NCBI GenBank assembly: GCA_021848555.1
Contig: JAJZUN010000102.1
Location: 1 to 8,153 of the forward strand
Source: Pseudomonadota bacterium
Lineage (GTDB): Bacteria; Pseudomonadota; Gammaproteobacteria; Burkholderiales; SG8-39
Length of the DNA stretch: 8,153 bases
Direction: 5' to 3'
Part shown: positions 1-6,725 of the stretch, in pieces
Numbering within the stretch: position 1 is the first letter of the stretch
How the letters are laid out: every line of letters begins with the position of its first letter
Made by a program: the position numbers and the translations under genes
The notes under the pieces: model-generated
Seen by the model: the letters and a program-made list of their open reading frames with translations, nothing else
Told to the model about the DNA's origin: nothing
Database searches by the model: none

Positions 1-834
1 TCTAATCACCTGGCTGATGATGCCGAACGCCGGCAGGATCATGATGTACACCTCGGGATGGCCGAAGAACCAGAAGATGTGCTGGAACATCACCGGATCG
101 CCGCCGCCCGCGGCGTTGAAAAACGAAGTGCCGAAATGGCGGTCGGCGAGCACCATGGTGATCGCGCCGGCAAGCACCGGCATCACCGCGATCAGCAGGT
201 AGGCCGTGATCAGCCAGGTCCACACGAACATCGGCATTTTCATCAGCGTCATCCCCGGAGCGCGCATATTGAGGACGGTGGTGATGATGTTGATCGAGCC
301 CATGATGCTGGAGGCGCCCATGATATGCAGCGCGAATATGCCCAGGTCCATGCCCGGCCCCATCTGGGTCGAAAGCGGCGCATACAGGGTCCAGCCGGCC
401 GCGGGCGCCCCGCCGGGGACGAAAAACGAAATTACCAGCAGGGAGGCCGCCACCGGCAGCAGCCAGAAGCTCCAGTTGTTCATGCGCGCGAACGCCATGT
501 CGGGTGCGCCTATCATCAGCGGTATCTGCCAGTTGGCGAAGCCGACGAAGGCCGGCATGATCGCGCCGAACACCATGATGATGCCGTGCATGGTGGTGAG
601 TTGGTTGAAGAACTCCGGATTGACGATCTGCAGGCCGGGCTCGAACAGTTCGGTACGAATGGTCAGCGCCAGAACCCCGCCCAGCAGCAGCATGGCGAAC
701 GAAAACCACAGGTACATCGTGCCGATGTCCTTGTGGTTGGTGGTGGTCACCCAGCGCATCAGCCCCGAGGGGTGATCCGCATGGCCGCCGTGATCGGCGT
801 GACCGTGGCCGTGAGTGTCGATGACTGCGCTCAT
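1..834 (-). CDS. ctaD: Cytochrome c oxidase subunit I (partial, N-terminal 278 residues)
   Basis: Catalytic heme-copper subunit of the aa3/caa3 terminal oxidase in the inner membrane; it reduces O2 to water and pumps protons. The gene runs off the left edge, so only 278 residues of a protein usually above 500 are seen. Visible family marks: His83 in TMHGIIMV (low-spin heme a ligand); Asp112 with the following Asn pair at 119-120 (D-channel entrance); and GHPEVY at 258-263, containing the CuB ligand His259, the proton-channel Glu261 and the His-Tyr crosslink Tyr263. This Glu motif places it in the A1 group of oxidases. Several hydrophobic membrane spans are evident. The ATG at 834 is well supported by AGGAGA at 840-845, five bases upstream. 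The first 21 residues contain six histidines. It lies 24 bp after ctaC, in the same operon. The longest other minus-strand frame here, around 2-709, is a shadow. Confidence 0.97.
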   Translation of the reverse strand, partial: MSAVIDTHGHGHADHGGHADHPSGLMRWVTTTNHKDIGTMYLWFSFAMLLLGGVLALTIRTELFEPGLQIVNPEFFNQLTTMHGIIMVFGAIMPAFVGFANWQIPLMIGAPDMAFARMNNWSFWLLPVAASLLVISFFVPGGAPAAGWTLYAPLSTQMGPGMDLGIFALHIMGASSIMGSINIITTVLNMRAPGMTLMKMPMFVWTWLITAYLLIAVMPVLAGAITMVLADRHFGTSFFNAAGGGDPVMFQHIFWFFGHPEVYIMILPAFGIISQVIR

Positions 835-858
835 GCGTGTCTCCTGGAAATCGTATGG

Positions 859-1986
859 TTATTTGCGCGCGGCTTTGACTTCGGCCGGCTGCACCGCGTC
901 CCCGGTCTTGTTGCCCCAGGCATTGCGCTCATAGGTCACCACCGCGGCGATGTCGGTATCCGAGAGCTGCTTGGCGAACGCCGCCATGGCAGTGCCGGTC
1001 TTTCCGTTGAGCACCCGGTCGATATGCACGGCCTTGTCGCCGGTCGCGACCTTGGAGCCGTCCAGTGCCGGGAACGCCGGCGGCAGGCCCTTGCCGTTCG
1101 CCTGGTGGCAAGCCGTGCAATTCGCGGCGTATACCTTCTCGCCCCTGGCCTGCAGTTCCGCCGCAGTCCACTGCTTGTTCGGGTCCTCGGCTGCAGCCGC
1201 CGATTTCTTCTTCTGCTCGGCGACCCACTGCGTGTATTTTTCCGGCGACAGCACCTCGACCACGATGGGCATGAAGCCATGGTCCTTGCCGCACAGTTCG
1301 GCGCACTGTCCGCGATAGGTCCCTTCCTTGTCGGCCCGGAACCAGGCATCGCGCACGAAGCCGGGAATGGCATCCTGTTTGATGCCGAATGCCGGCACCC
1401 AGAAGGAATGGATCACATCGTTGGCCGTGGTGAGCACGCGTATCTTCTTGCCCACCGGCACCATCAGGGGGTTATCCACCTCCAGCAGGTAGTTTTCGCC
1501 TTTCGGCTTCTGGTTGTGGATCTGATCCTGCGGCGTGGCCAGCCCGGACAGGAAGGCCACGCCTTCGCCTTCGCCCTTGAGGTAGTCGTAGCCCCATTTC
1601 CACTGGTAGCCCGTAGCCTTGATGGTGATGTCCGGGTTGGACGTGTCCTTGAACGCGATCAGGGTCTTGGTCGCAGGCCAGGCCATGCCGATGAGGATCA
1701 GGAACGGCACCACGGTCCAGATGATTTCCACCGCGGTGTTCTCATGAAACTGCTCGGCCTTGTGGCCGACGGACTTGCGGTGGGCGTAGATCGAGTAAAA
1801 CATCACGCCGAATACGATGCAGAAAATCACCAGGATGACGTACATCATCAGCATGTGCAGATCGTAGATTTCGCTCGCGATCCGGGTCACCGGCGGCTGA
1901 AAATTGAGCTGGTAGGCGGCGGACGCCAGCCCCGCGTAAAGCGCCAGCAGAACACCGCCGGTTAGTCGTCCAAGCACACTATTCAT
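859..1986 (-). CDS. ctaC: Cytochrome c oxidase subunit II with C-terminal cytochrome c domain (caa3 type)
   Basis: CuA subunit that accepts electrons from cytochrome c and passes them to subunit I; 375 residues from the chosen start. In order: signal peptide about 1-23 (ending ASA); two transmembrane helices near 44-66 and 84-104; the conserved YQWKWGYDY at 127-135; the cupredoxin domain with the complete CuA ligand set His193, Cys228, Glu230, Cys232, His236 and Met239; a short Ala/Lys linker at about 258-268; and a class I cytochrome c domain with CTACH at 290-294 and likely axial Met334. The fused heme domain marks the caa3-like architecture. The frame stays open to an ATG at 2058, but that start has no Shine-Dalgarno and would put Cys-rich sequence ahead of the signal peptide. 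The ATG at 1986 has GAGGGG upstream and is preferred. ctaD follows after 24 bp. Confidence 0.96.
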   Translation of the reverse strand: MNSVLGRLTGGVLLALYAGLASAAYQLNFQPPVTRIASEIYDLHMLMMYVILVIFCIVFGVMFYSIYAHRKSVGHKAEQFHENTAVEIIWTVVPFLILIGMAWPATKTLIAFKDTSNPDITIKATGYQWKWGYDYLKGEGEGVAFLSGLATPQDQIHNQKPKGENYLLEVDNPLMVPVGKKIRVLTTANDVIHSFWVPAFGIKQDAIPGFVRDAWFRADKEGTYRGQCAELCGKDHGFMPIVVEVLSPEKYTQWVAEQKKKSAAAAEDPNKQWTAAELQARGEKVYAANCTACHQANGKGLPPAFPALDGSKVATGDKAVHIDRVLNGKTGTAMAAFAKQLSDTDIAAVVTYERNAWGNKTGDAVQPAEVKAARK

Positions 1987-1989
1987 CGT

Positions 1990-1995
1990 CCCCTC
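1990..1995 (-). promoter_or_regulatory. Ribosome binding site deciding the ctaC start
   Basis: GAGGGG on the minus strand ends 3 nt before the ATG at 1986 (GAGG is 5 nt away). The competing upstream ATG at 2058 is preceded by a C-rich stretch with no such match. This supports the shorter CtaC beginning directly with its signal peptide. Confidence 0.6.
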
Positions 1996-2003
1996 ATCAC
2001 CGG

Positions 2004-2039
2004 CAAATAGACCAAGGCAAACACATAGACCGAGGCAAA
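2004..2039 (-). repeat. 18-bp imperfect tandem direct repeat in the ctaC leader
   Basis: Two adjacent 18-bp units, 2004-2021 and 2022-2039, match at 16 of 18 positions. On the plus strand they read CAAATAGACCAAGGCAAA and CACATAGACCGAGGCAAA. They lie 18-53 bp upstream of the ctaC start codon, between the candidate promoter and the ribosome binding site. They could be paired operator half-sites or a leader RNA element, or simply a replication-slippage duplication; the sequence alone does not decide. Confidence 0.75.
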
Positions 2040-2053
2040 AAGTCGCGTACGCT

Positions 2054-2102
2054 AGCATAGCTGGGGGCGTTAATCAAGCCCATCGGGGCTAACCACTGTC
2101 AA
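2054..2102 (-). promoter_or_regulatory. Candidate promoter region for the cta operon
   Basis: A perfect sigma-70 type -35 hexamer TTGACA lies at 2102-2097 on the minus strand, inside the bioC-ctaC gap. No strong -10 sits at the right distance: CTTGAT (2078-2073, 18-bp spacer) matches only 3 of 6 positions. A better TATGCT at 2059-2054 is too far from this -35 to pair with it. The gap is a sensible place for the operon promoter, but the exact elements are uncertain. Confidence 0.25.
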
Positions 2103-2124
2103 CCGTGAAAGCAAATCTGAAGCC

Positions 2125-2997
2125 CTAGACCCGCCGCGCTTGCAGCCTGACGATGGCGCGCCCGTCTTCCGTGGTGCGCGGCTCGGGCTTCCAGGCGTGG
2201 CCGTAAACGATCTCGAAGCTTGCCGGCAGGCTGCCGTCGCGGCGCAGCTTGGCATAGGCCGCGCGCATGGCGCCGAACACGCCTTTGCCGGTGAGCCCGC
2301 GCCTGCGCCCGGCGAGCGCGTTCACCTGGCCGGTGGCGCGCAAATCGGCAAACAGCGCGTCGACATCGGCGTAGGTCAGGGTGATGAGTTCCATGTCCAT
2401 CACCGGATCCGCAAAGCCGCAGGCCGAGAGCAGGTCGCCCAGATCGTGCATGTCGATGAAGTCGTGCACGTGGTCCGCCCCGTCGTCGGCCGCAAACGCG
2501 CGCTTGAGTTCCTTCAGGGTATCCGGCCCGTAGCAGCTGAACATCAGCAGCCCTCCCACTTTCAGTACCCGCCGCAGTTCCTTCAGCAGGGGCAGCGGAT
2601 CTCCGGCGCAATGCAGCGCCAGATTGGACCAGGCGAGATCCACGCTCGCCGCGGGCAGCGGCAGGGCTGCCAGGTCGGCACACAGATAGGCGATGCGCTC
2701 GCGCCCCAATACCCGCCGCAGCCAGCTGCCCTGGCGGCTCGCCGCCTGCAGCATAGTCAGCGCGAAATCCACGCCCAGCACCTGCGCTTCCTGATAAATC
2801 CCGGCCAGCCGCTTCAAACCATGGCCGTCGCCGCATCCGGCATCCAGTACGCGCTGCGGGGAAAGCTTGACGTACTGCAGGCGTTCCAGCATGCGCGCCT
2901 CCACCTCGCGCGCAAGCACGGCGGCCGCAGCATAAGTGGCAGCCGCGCGGGAACTGGCGCGGCGCGCCGCCTGGCGGTCGATCAGAGGCGCGCTCAG
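2125..2997 (-). CDS. bioC: Malonyl-[acyl-carrier protein] O-methyltransferase BioC (probable non-ATG start)
   Basis: SAM-dependent cytosolic methyltransferase that caps malonyl-ACP as its methyl ester, so fatty acid synthesis can build the pimeloyl moiety of biotin. From the CTG at 2997 it has 290 residues. SAM motif I is LDAGCGDGHGL (51-61), followed by GVDF (75-78) and VDLAWSNLALHC (119-130). BioC hallmarks are the NALAGRRRGLTGK stretch (226-238) and FEIVYGHAWKP (261-271), which separate it from generic methyltransferases. The first ATG/GTG/TTG in frame is a GTG at 2919. However, the 26 codons upstream encode the family N-terminus (PLIDRQ, then RAAATY at about 17-22), so the true start must lie further up. 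No ATG, GTG or TTG is in frame there. CTG at 2997 has GGGGG 6 nt upstream and gives a typical beginning. It follows the amidase by 46 bp and precedes ctaC. Function is confident, start uncertain. Confidence 0.88.
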   Translation of the reverse strand: MSAPLIDRQAARRASSRAAATYAAAAVLAREVEARMLERLQYVKLSPQRVLDAGCGDGHGLKRLAGIYQEAQVLGVDFALTMLQAASRQGSWLRRVLGRERIAYLCADLAALPLPAASVDLAWSNLALHCAGDPLPLLKELRRVLKVGGLLMFSCYGPDTLKELKRAFAADDGADHVHDFIDMHDLGDLLSACGFADPVMDMELITLTYADVDALFADLRATGQVNALAGRRRGLTGKGVFGAMRAAYAKLRRDGSLPASFEIVYGHAWKPEPRTTEDGRAIVRLQARRV

Positions 2998-3043
2998 CGC
3001 CAGCCCCCGGGCGCCGGTGCGCCGGCGACACCGCCGCCGCGGT

Positions 3044-4387
3044 TCACCGGGACAATGCCGATTCGAGCGCCAGCCCCAGCGCCAGCAGGCGCCGGTCCTC
3101 CCCGCTTTGTCCCACGACCATCAGGCCCACGGGCGCAGTGCCGGGCTCGTGGCAGGGAATGGACAGGGCGCAGCCGTCGAGGAAATTCACTGCGCTGGGA
3201 TTGCGCAGCAGGGCGAGATTGGTCGCGCCGTACAGCTTGTCGTCCGCCTCCAGCGGCGCGATCGCGGGCGCGACCATGATCACCGTGGGCATCAGCAGCG
3301 CGTCGTAGGGCGCGGCCACGCGTGCGCTCTCGGCCATCATGGCGGCGCGCTGCGCCAGCACATCGATATAGTCGGCCGCGCCGATGTCGGCGCCGCGCAG
3401 CGTGCGGGAGGCGACGCGCGGGTCGTACTCGGCGTTGCGCCGCGCGAGCAGATCGCGGTGTATCGCATAGGCTTCTGCCACCACCAGACCGCCCTTCTGA
3501 TTGATCTGCGGCAGCCGGCACAGCGCCTCAAAGCGCACGTCGGTCACGCTGGCCCCAGCCTGCGACAGCCGGGCGAGCGCCTTGCCGAACGCCGCCGCCA
3601 CGCCGCTATCCAAACCGTCCAGGACATAATCCTGCACCACGCCCAGGCGCAGCCCCTTGAGCGGCAGGGCCGTCGGAATCTGCGGCGCGTCGCCGGCGAG
3701 TATGCTGTCCACGAGGGCGCAGCAAGCCACGCTGCGGGCGATCGGACCGATGGAGTCCAGCGAGGTCGACAGCGGAAAGGTACCGTCCTTGGCGATGCGC
3801 CTGGCGGTGGGCTTGAAGCCGGTGAGCCCGCAAAGCGCCGCCGGGATGCGCACCGAGCCGCCGGTGTCGGTCCCGAGGCCCATGGCCGCCATGCCGTCCG
3901 AAACCGATACCGCCGCCCCCGAGGACGAGCCGCCCGGAATGCGTCCGGTGGCGCGGTCCCAGGGATTCTTGGGCGTGCCGTAATGCGGGTTGAGGCCCAG
4001 TCCGGAGAACGCGAACTCGACCATATTGGTGCGGCCGACGATAATCGCCCCCGCCTGGCGCAGCCGCCTGACGGCGCTGGCGTCGCTACGGGCCGGAGCG
4101 GAATCGGCGAGCACTTTCGACCCGGCCCGCGTGATGTCGCCGGCGAGGTCGAACAGGTCCTTCACCGACACCGGTATGCCGGCAAGCGGCGAGGGCACGA
4201 GGCCGTGGGCGCGCAGGGCATCGCTCGCCTTCGCCTCTGCCAGCGCCGCTTCGCGGTGGGTGCGCAGAAACACGCGCGCGCCCTCGCCCGAGGGGACGGC
4301 AATGCGCATCAGCGCGTCCTCGACCAGGGCCTGGCTGGTCGTTTTGCCGGCGGCGAGCTCGCCGGCGAGGGCCATGATGGGTTTCAT
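3044..4387 (-). CDS. Amidase signature family enzyme, substrate unknown
   Basis: Probable cytosolic amide hydrolase of the amidase signature family (relatives: GatA, fatty-acid amide hydrolase, AtzF-like enzymes). The protein has 447 residues, a usual family length, and the full Ser-cisSer-Lys triad is visible: Lys76 in SVKDLFDL, Ser154 in the Gly/Ser-rich GGSSSG (152-157), and nucleophile Ser178 in GTDTGGSVR (172-180). These assignments follow the known spacing in GatA. There is no signal peptide. No gatB or gatC is nearby, so it is unlikely to be the tRNA amidotransferase subunit; no substrate can be assigned. The frame remains open to an ATG at 4537, overlapping the divergent comF start. 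The ATG at 4387 is chosen because the typical N-terminal helix (LAGELAAGKTTSQALVE) begins right after it. That ATG has no good Shine-Dalgarno but overlaps the stop of a small upstream ORF. bioC follows after 46 bp. Confidence 0.9.
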   Translation of the reverse strand: MKPIMALAGELAAGKTTSQALVEDALMRIAVPSGEGARVFLRTHREAALAEAKASDALRAHGLVPSPLAGIPVSVKDLFDLAGDITRAGSKVLADSAPARSDASAVRRLRQAGAIIVGRTNMVEFAFSGLGLNPHYGTPKNPWDRATGRIPGGSSSGAAVSVSDGMAAMGLGTDTGGSVRIPAALCGLTGFKPTARRIAKDGTFPLSTSLDSIGPIARSVACCALVDSILAGDAPQIPTALPLKGLRLGVVQDYVLDGLDSGVAAAFGKALARLSQAGASVTDVRFEALCRLPQINQKGGLVVAEAYAIHRDLLARRNAEYDPRVASRTLRGADIGAADYIDVLAQRAAMMAESARVAAPYDALLMPTVIMVAPAIAPLEADDKLYGATNLALLRNPSAVNFLDGCALSIPCHEPGTAPVGLMVVGQSGEDRRLLALGLALESALSR

Positions 4388-4476
4388 CGGTACCTGGGGA
4401 ATGCTTGCATCGGGCTGCGCAATTGAACTCGGCGGCGCAGCTTCGCGGCGCTGGATTTGACCACCATCGGGATCAT
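4384..4476 (-). CDS. Possible 30-residue leader ORF translationally coupled to the amidase
   Basis: A 31-codon ORF starts at an ATG (4476) preceded by a purine-rich GGAAGAGAG with a 5-nt spacer, and ends in a TGA overlapping the amidase ATG as ATGA. The peptide begins MIPMVVKSSAAKLRRRVQLR and is strongly basic. It is out of frame with the amidase extension. The overlap would supply ribosomes to an amidase start that otherwise lacks a good binding site. An ORF this short can occur by chance and I recognise no homologue, so this is a suggestion only. Confidence 0.27.
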   Translation of the reverse strand: MIPMVVKSSAAKLRRRVQLRSPMQAFPRYR

Positions 4477-4485
4477 GGTTACTCT
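4457..4485 (+). promoter_or_regulatory. Candidate promoter for comF-trmL
   Basis: TTGACC at 4457-4462 matches the sigma-70 -35 consensus at 5 of 6 positions. With a 17-bp spacer it is followed by TACTCT at 4480-4485, which matches the -10 consensus at only 3 of 6. It lies 46 bp upstream of the proposed comF start in the divergent gap. I saw no convincing promoter on the minus strand for the amidase. Confidence 0.25.
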
Positions 4486-4530
4486 CTTCCGGCGTGAACC
4501 AGCAGTGCATCTTCAGGGAAGCATTTCCAC

Positions 4531-5244
4531 TTGTCAATTTCGTTGCGTCCGCTGCTGAACCTGGGCACGAGAATCGGGCAAGCCCTGCTGCCCCAGGACT
4601 GCCTGCTGTGCCAGGCTGCGAGCGGCGGTGACCTGCTGTGTGCGGCCTGCGCGCGCGAACTTCCGGCCAACGCTGCGGCCTGCCCGCGCTGCGCTGCGCC
4701 CGGCGCCGGCGATACCGAGTGCGGCGCCTGCCTCGCCGACCCGCCGCATTACGATGCCAGCCGCGCCGCCTTCGTCTACGCTTATCCGGTCGACGCGCTG
4801 ATCCAGGCGCTCAAATACGGCGGACAACTGGCCTTGGCCGGGCTGTTCGCGCGCGAATTGCAGCGGCGCATCGGTAGTGCGGGCGGCATCGACCTGATCG
4901 CGCCCCTGCCCCTGCACCCGCAGCGCCTCACCGAGCGCGGCTTCAATCAGGCGGCCGAGATCGCCCGGGCGCTGTCGCGCCTCTACGGCATCGCGATGGA
5001 TGCCAGCCTAGGGCGGCGCGTGCGCAATACCGCGCCGCAGACCGGGCTGCCGTGGCGCGAGCGCACGACCAACATGCGCCGCGCTTTCGCCTGCGAGCGC
5101 AATCTCGCCGGCATGCGCATCGCCGTGGTGGACGACGTCATGACCACCGGCGCCACCCTGGATGAATTCGCGCGCACGCTGAAGCAAAGCGGCGCCGCGC
5201 GGGTCGAAAACTGGGTCGTCGCCCGGACCGCGCGCGATGTTTGA
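4531..5244 (+). CDS. comF: ComF family protein (phosphoribosyltransferase-like)
   Basis: Homologue of the competence protein ComF/GntX, a cytosolic protein with a zinc-finger N-terminus and a phosphoribosyltransferase fold; in transformable bacteria it acts in uptake of single-stranded DNA. Its role here is unknown. The 237 residues show four CxxC pairs: Cys24/27, 37/40, 51/54 and 64/67. They are followed by the LKYGGQ and ERGFNQA motifs (94-99, 135-141) typical of ComF, and the PRPP-binding loop VVDDVMTTGATL (199-210). All elements are intact. The start is a TTG at 4531: an in-frame stop at 4495-4497 and the lack of any in-frame ATG or GTG upstream of the zinc finger leave only TTG at 4531 or 4543. 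AGGGA lies 11 nt upstream of the first. It overlaps trmL by 8 nt and is divergent from the amidase. Confidence 0.93.
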   Translation: MSISLRPLLNLGTRIGQALLPQDCLLCQAASGGDLLCAACARELPANAAACPRCAAPGAGDTECGACLADPPHYDASRAAFVYAYPVDALIQALKYGGQLALAGLFARELQRRIGSAGGIDLIAPLPLHPQRLTERGFNQAAEIARALSRLYGIAMDASLGRRVRNTAPQTGLPWRERTTNMRRAFACERNLAGMRIAVVDDVMTTGATLDEFARTLKQSGAARVENWVVARTARDV

Positions 5245-5701
5245 TATCGTTCTCTACCAGCCCGAGATTCCGCCCAATACCGGCAACATCATCCGCCTTG
5301 CCGCCAACACCGGCGCCACCCTGCATCTGGTCGAGCCGCTGGGCTTCCGCCTCGAGGACCGGGAATTGAAACGCGCCGGCCTCGATTATCACGAGTATGC
5401 CGGCCTGATCGTGCACCGGGACTGGAGCGCCGCCTGCGAATATCTGCGCGGCCGGCGCATGTTCGCCTTTTCCACACATGCCGAGCGCCGCCACACCGAG
5501 CCCGCCTACCTGGAAGGCGACGCGCTGCTGTTCGGCCCGGAGACCCGCGGCCTGCCGCCGGAGATATTCCACAGCGTGCCCGAGGAGCGGCGTCTGCGCC
5601 TGCCGCTGCGGCCCGGCAACCGCAGTCTCAATCTTTCCAACGCCGTCGCCGTGGCGGTGTACGAGGCCTGGCGGCAGCAGGGATTTGCCGGCTGCGCCTA
5701 G
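5237..5701 (+). CDS. trmL: tRNA (cytidine(34)-2'-O)-methyltransferase TrmL
   Basis: SPOUT-class knotted methyltransferase that 2'-O-methylates the wobble nucleotide of tRNA-Leu isoacceptors. At 154 residues it is the normal size of this minimal, domain-only family. Seen in the sequence: the N-terminal MFDIVLYQPEIPPNTGNIIR; the knot motifs LLFGPETRGLP (98-108); and RLPLRPGNRSLNLSNAVAVA (120-139), with the Arg/Asn/Ser residues used for SAM and tRNA binding. The ATG at 5237 overlaps the comF stop (GATGTTTGA), giving an 8-nt overlap and probable translational coupling. In E. coli, trmL lies close to secB-gpsA-cysE; here it faces gpsA in convergent orientation, only 21 bp apart, which fits a rearranged version of the same neighbourhood. 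Confidence 0.95.
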   Translation: MFDIVLYQPEIPPNTGNIIRLAANTGATLHLVEPLGFRLEDRELKRAGLDYHEYAGLIVHRDWSAACEYLRGRRMFAFSTHAERRHTEPAYLEGDALLFGPETRGLPPEIFHSVPEERRLRLPLRPGNRSLNLSNAVAVAVYEAWRQQGFAGCA

Positions 5702-5706
5702 CGCGC

Positions 5707-5721
5707 CCGGCACTGCGCCGG
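5707..5721. terminator. Small hairpin between convergent trmL and gpsA
   Basis: CCGGC (5707-5711), loop ACTGC, GCCGG (5717-5721) makes a perfect 5-bp GC stem that fills most of the 21-bp gap between the two stop codons. On the plus strand it is followed by CTTAACTTT, a weak U-rich tail for trmL. On the minus strand there is no U-tract. It may serve as a minimal terminator, but the stem is short and GC-rich DNA yields such hairpins easily. Confidence 0.3.
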
Positions 5722-5722
5722 C

Positions 5723-6703
5723 TTAACTTTCGCCCTTGGGGTCGCGCGCCAGCAGTTGCTCCACCGCGTCGCGCGGTGACACCCCGCCGAACAGAACGGC
5801 GCACACCGACCGGGTGATCGGCATCTCGATACCGAGCTGCAACGCGCGCTTTTCCACCGCAGCGGCGGTAAGCACGCCCTCGGCCACATGCCCCAGTTCG
5901 CGCAGGATCTCGTCCAGCCCCTTACCTTCGGCCAAGCCGAGACCGACACGCCGGTTGCGCGACAGCTCGCCGGTACAGGTCAGGATCAGATCGCCCGCGC
6001 CGGTGAGCCCGGTAAACGTTTCGGGACGACCGCCCAGCCTCACCCCCAGGCGGGTGATTTCGGCCAGCCCGCGGGTAATCAGGGCCGCGCGCGCGTTGGC
6101 GCCCAGACCCAGGCCGTCGGCAATCCCTGTGGCGATGGCCATGACGTTCTTTACCGCGCCGCCTATCTCCACCCCGGCAATATCGCTGCTGAAATAGACG
6201 CGCAGCCGCGGCCCGTGCAGGGCCCGCGCCGTGGCCTGGCTGAAATCCGCGTCGGCGGAGGCGAGCGTCAGCGCTGTCGGCAATCCGCGCGCGACCTCGA
6301 GCGCGAAACTCGGCCCGGACAGCGCGCCATAAGCGCTGCCGGGGGCGAGCAGGCGCGCGGCAATCTGATGCGGCAGTTCGGCGCTCTGCGGTTCGAACCC
6401 CTTGCACAGCCAAACCACCGGCTTGCGCAAGGGCGCGAGCCGGGTCAGCATCTCGCCGAGCGCCGCGGTCGGCGTGGCCAGCAGCAGGAGTTCGGCGGCG
6501 GAAACGGCGGCGTCGAACCCGCTCACGATCGCGAGCTGCGGCGGCAAAGGAATTTCAGGCAGATAGCGCTGATTGCGGCGGGCCGCGGCGATATCGCGGC
6601 ATTGCCCGGCATCGCGACCCCACAAGACCAGCTCGTGTCGCGCGCTGAGACTGGCGGCGATCGCCGTTCCCCAGGCGCCTGCGCCAAGTACGGTGATCCT
6701 CAT
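5723..6703 (-). CDS. gpsA: Glycerol-3-phosphate dehydrogenase [NAD(P)+]
   Basis: Reduces dihydroxyacetone phosphate to sn-glycerol 3-phosphate, the backbone for membrane phospholipids; cytosolic. The 326 residues match the family length. The N-terminal Rossmann motif is GAGAWG (7-12). The catalytic lysines are at Lys101 (CKGFE) and Lys185 (GGAVKN), the GAGDL motif is at 235-239, and the SRNRR stretch at 248-252 contributes to cofactor and substrate binding. The frame stays open upstream to 7063 but that part only shadows the SH3 gene. The ATG at 6703 is chosen because the Rossmann strand MRITVLGAG starts immediately. No clear Shine-Dalgarno precedes it, so translation may depend on the SH3 gene 22 bp upstream. 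It is the last gene of the rhodanese-grxC-secB-SH3-gpsA operon. Confidence 0.97.
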   Translation of the reverse strand: MRITVLGAGAWGTAIAASLSARHELVLWGRDAGQCRDIAAARRNQRYLPEIPLPPQLAIVSGFDAAVSAAELLLLATPTAALGEMLTRLAPLRKPVVWLCKGFEPQSAELPHQIAARLLAPGSAYGALSGPSFALEVARGLPTALTLASADADFSQATARALHGPRLRVYFSSDIAGVEIGGAVKNVMAIATGIADGLGLGANARAALITRGLAEITRLGVRLGGRPETFTGLTGAGDLILTCTGELSRNRRVGLGLAEGKGLDEILRELGHVAEGVLTAAAVEKRALQLGIEMPITRSVCAVLFGGVSPRDAVEQLLARDPKGES

Positions 6704-6725
6704 GCGCGCGAAGTCCGGACGGACC

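Noticed and set aside
58..1965. A 635-codon plus-strand open frame antisense to ctaC and ctaD
   Set aside because: It lies wholly opposite two certain genes. Its translation is rich in His, Arg, Gly and Asp with no domain, as expected for the antisense frame of GC-rich coding DNA.
1987..2058. 24-residue N-terminal extension of CtaC from the ATG at 2058
   Set aside because: No ribosome binding site, and it would place a Cys-rich repeat-encoded stretch before a perfectly good signal peptide.
2077..2090. Hairpin AGCCC-ATCG-GGGCT downstream of bioC as an intrinsic terminator
   Set aside because: The stem is only 5 bp and there is no U-tract on the minus strand, so it is not supported as a terminator.
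2140..4426. Long plus-strand open frames (2140-3279 and 2936-4426) opposite bioC and the amidase
   Set aside because: Composition is Arg/Gly/Ala/Gln-rich without motifs, and the minus-strand genes have intact catalytic motifs.
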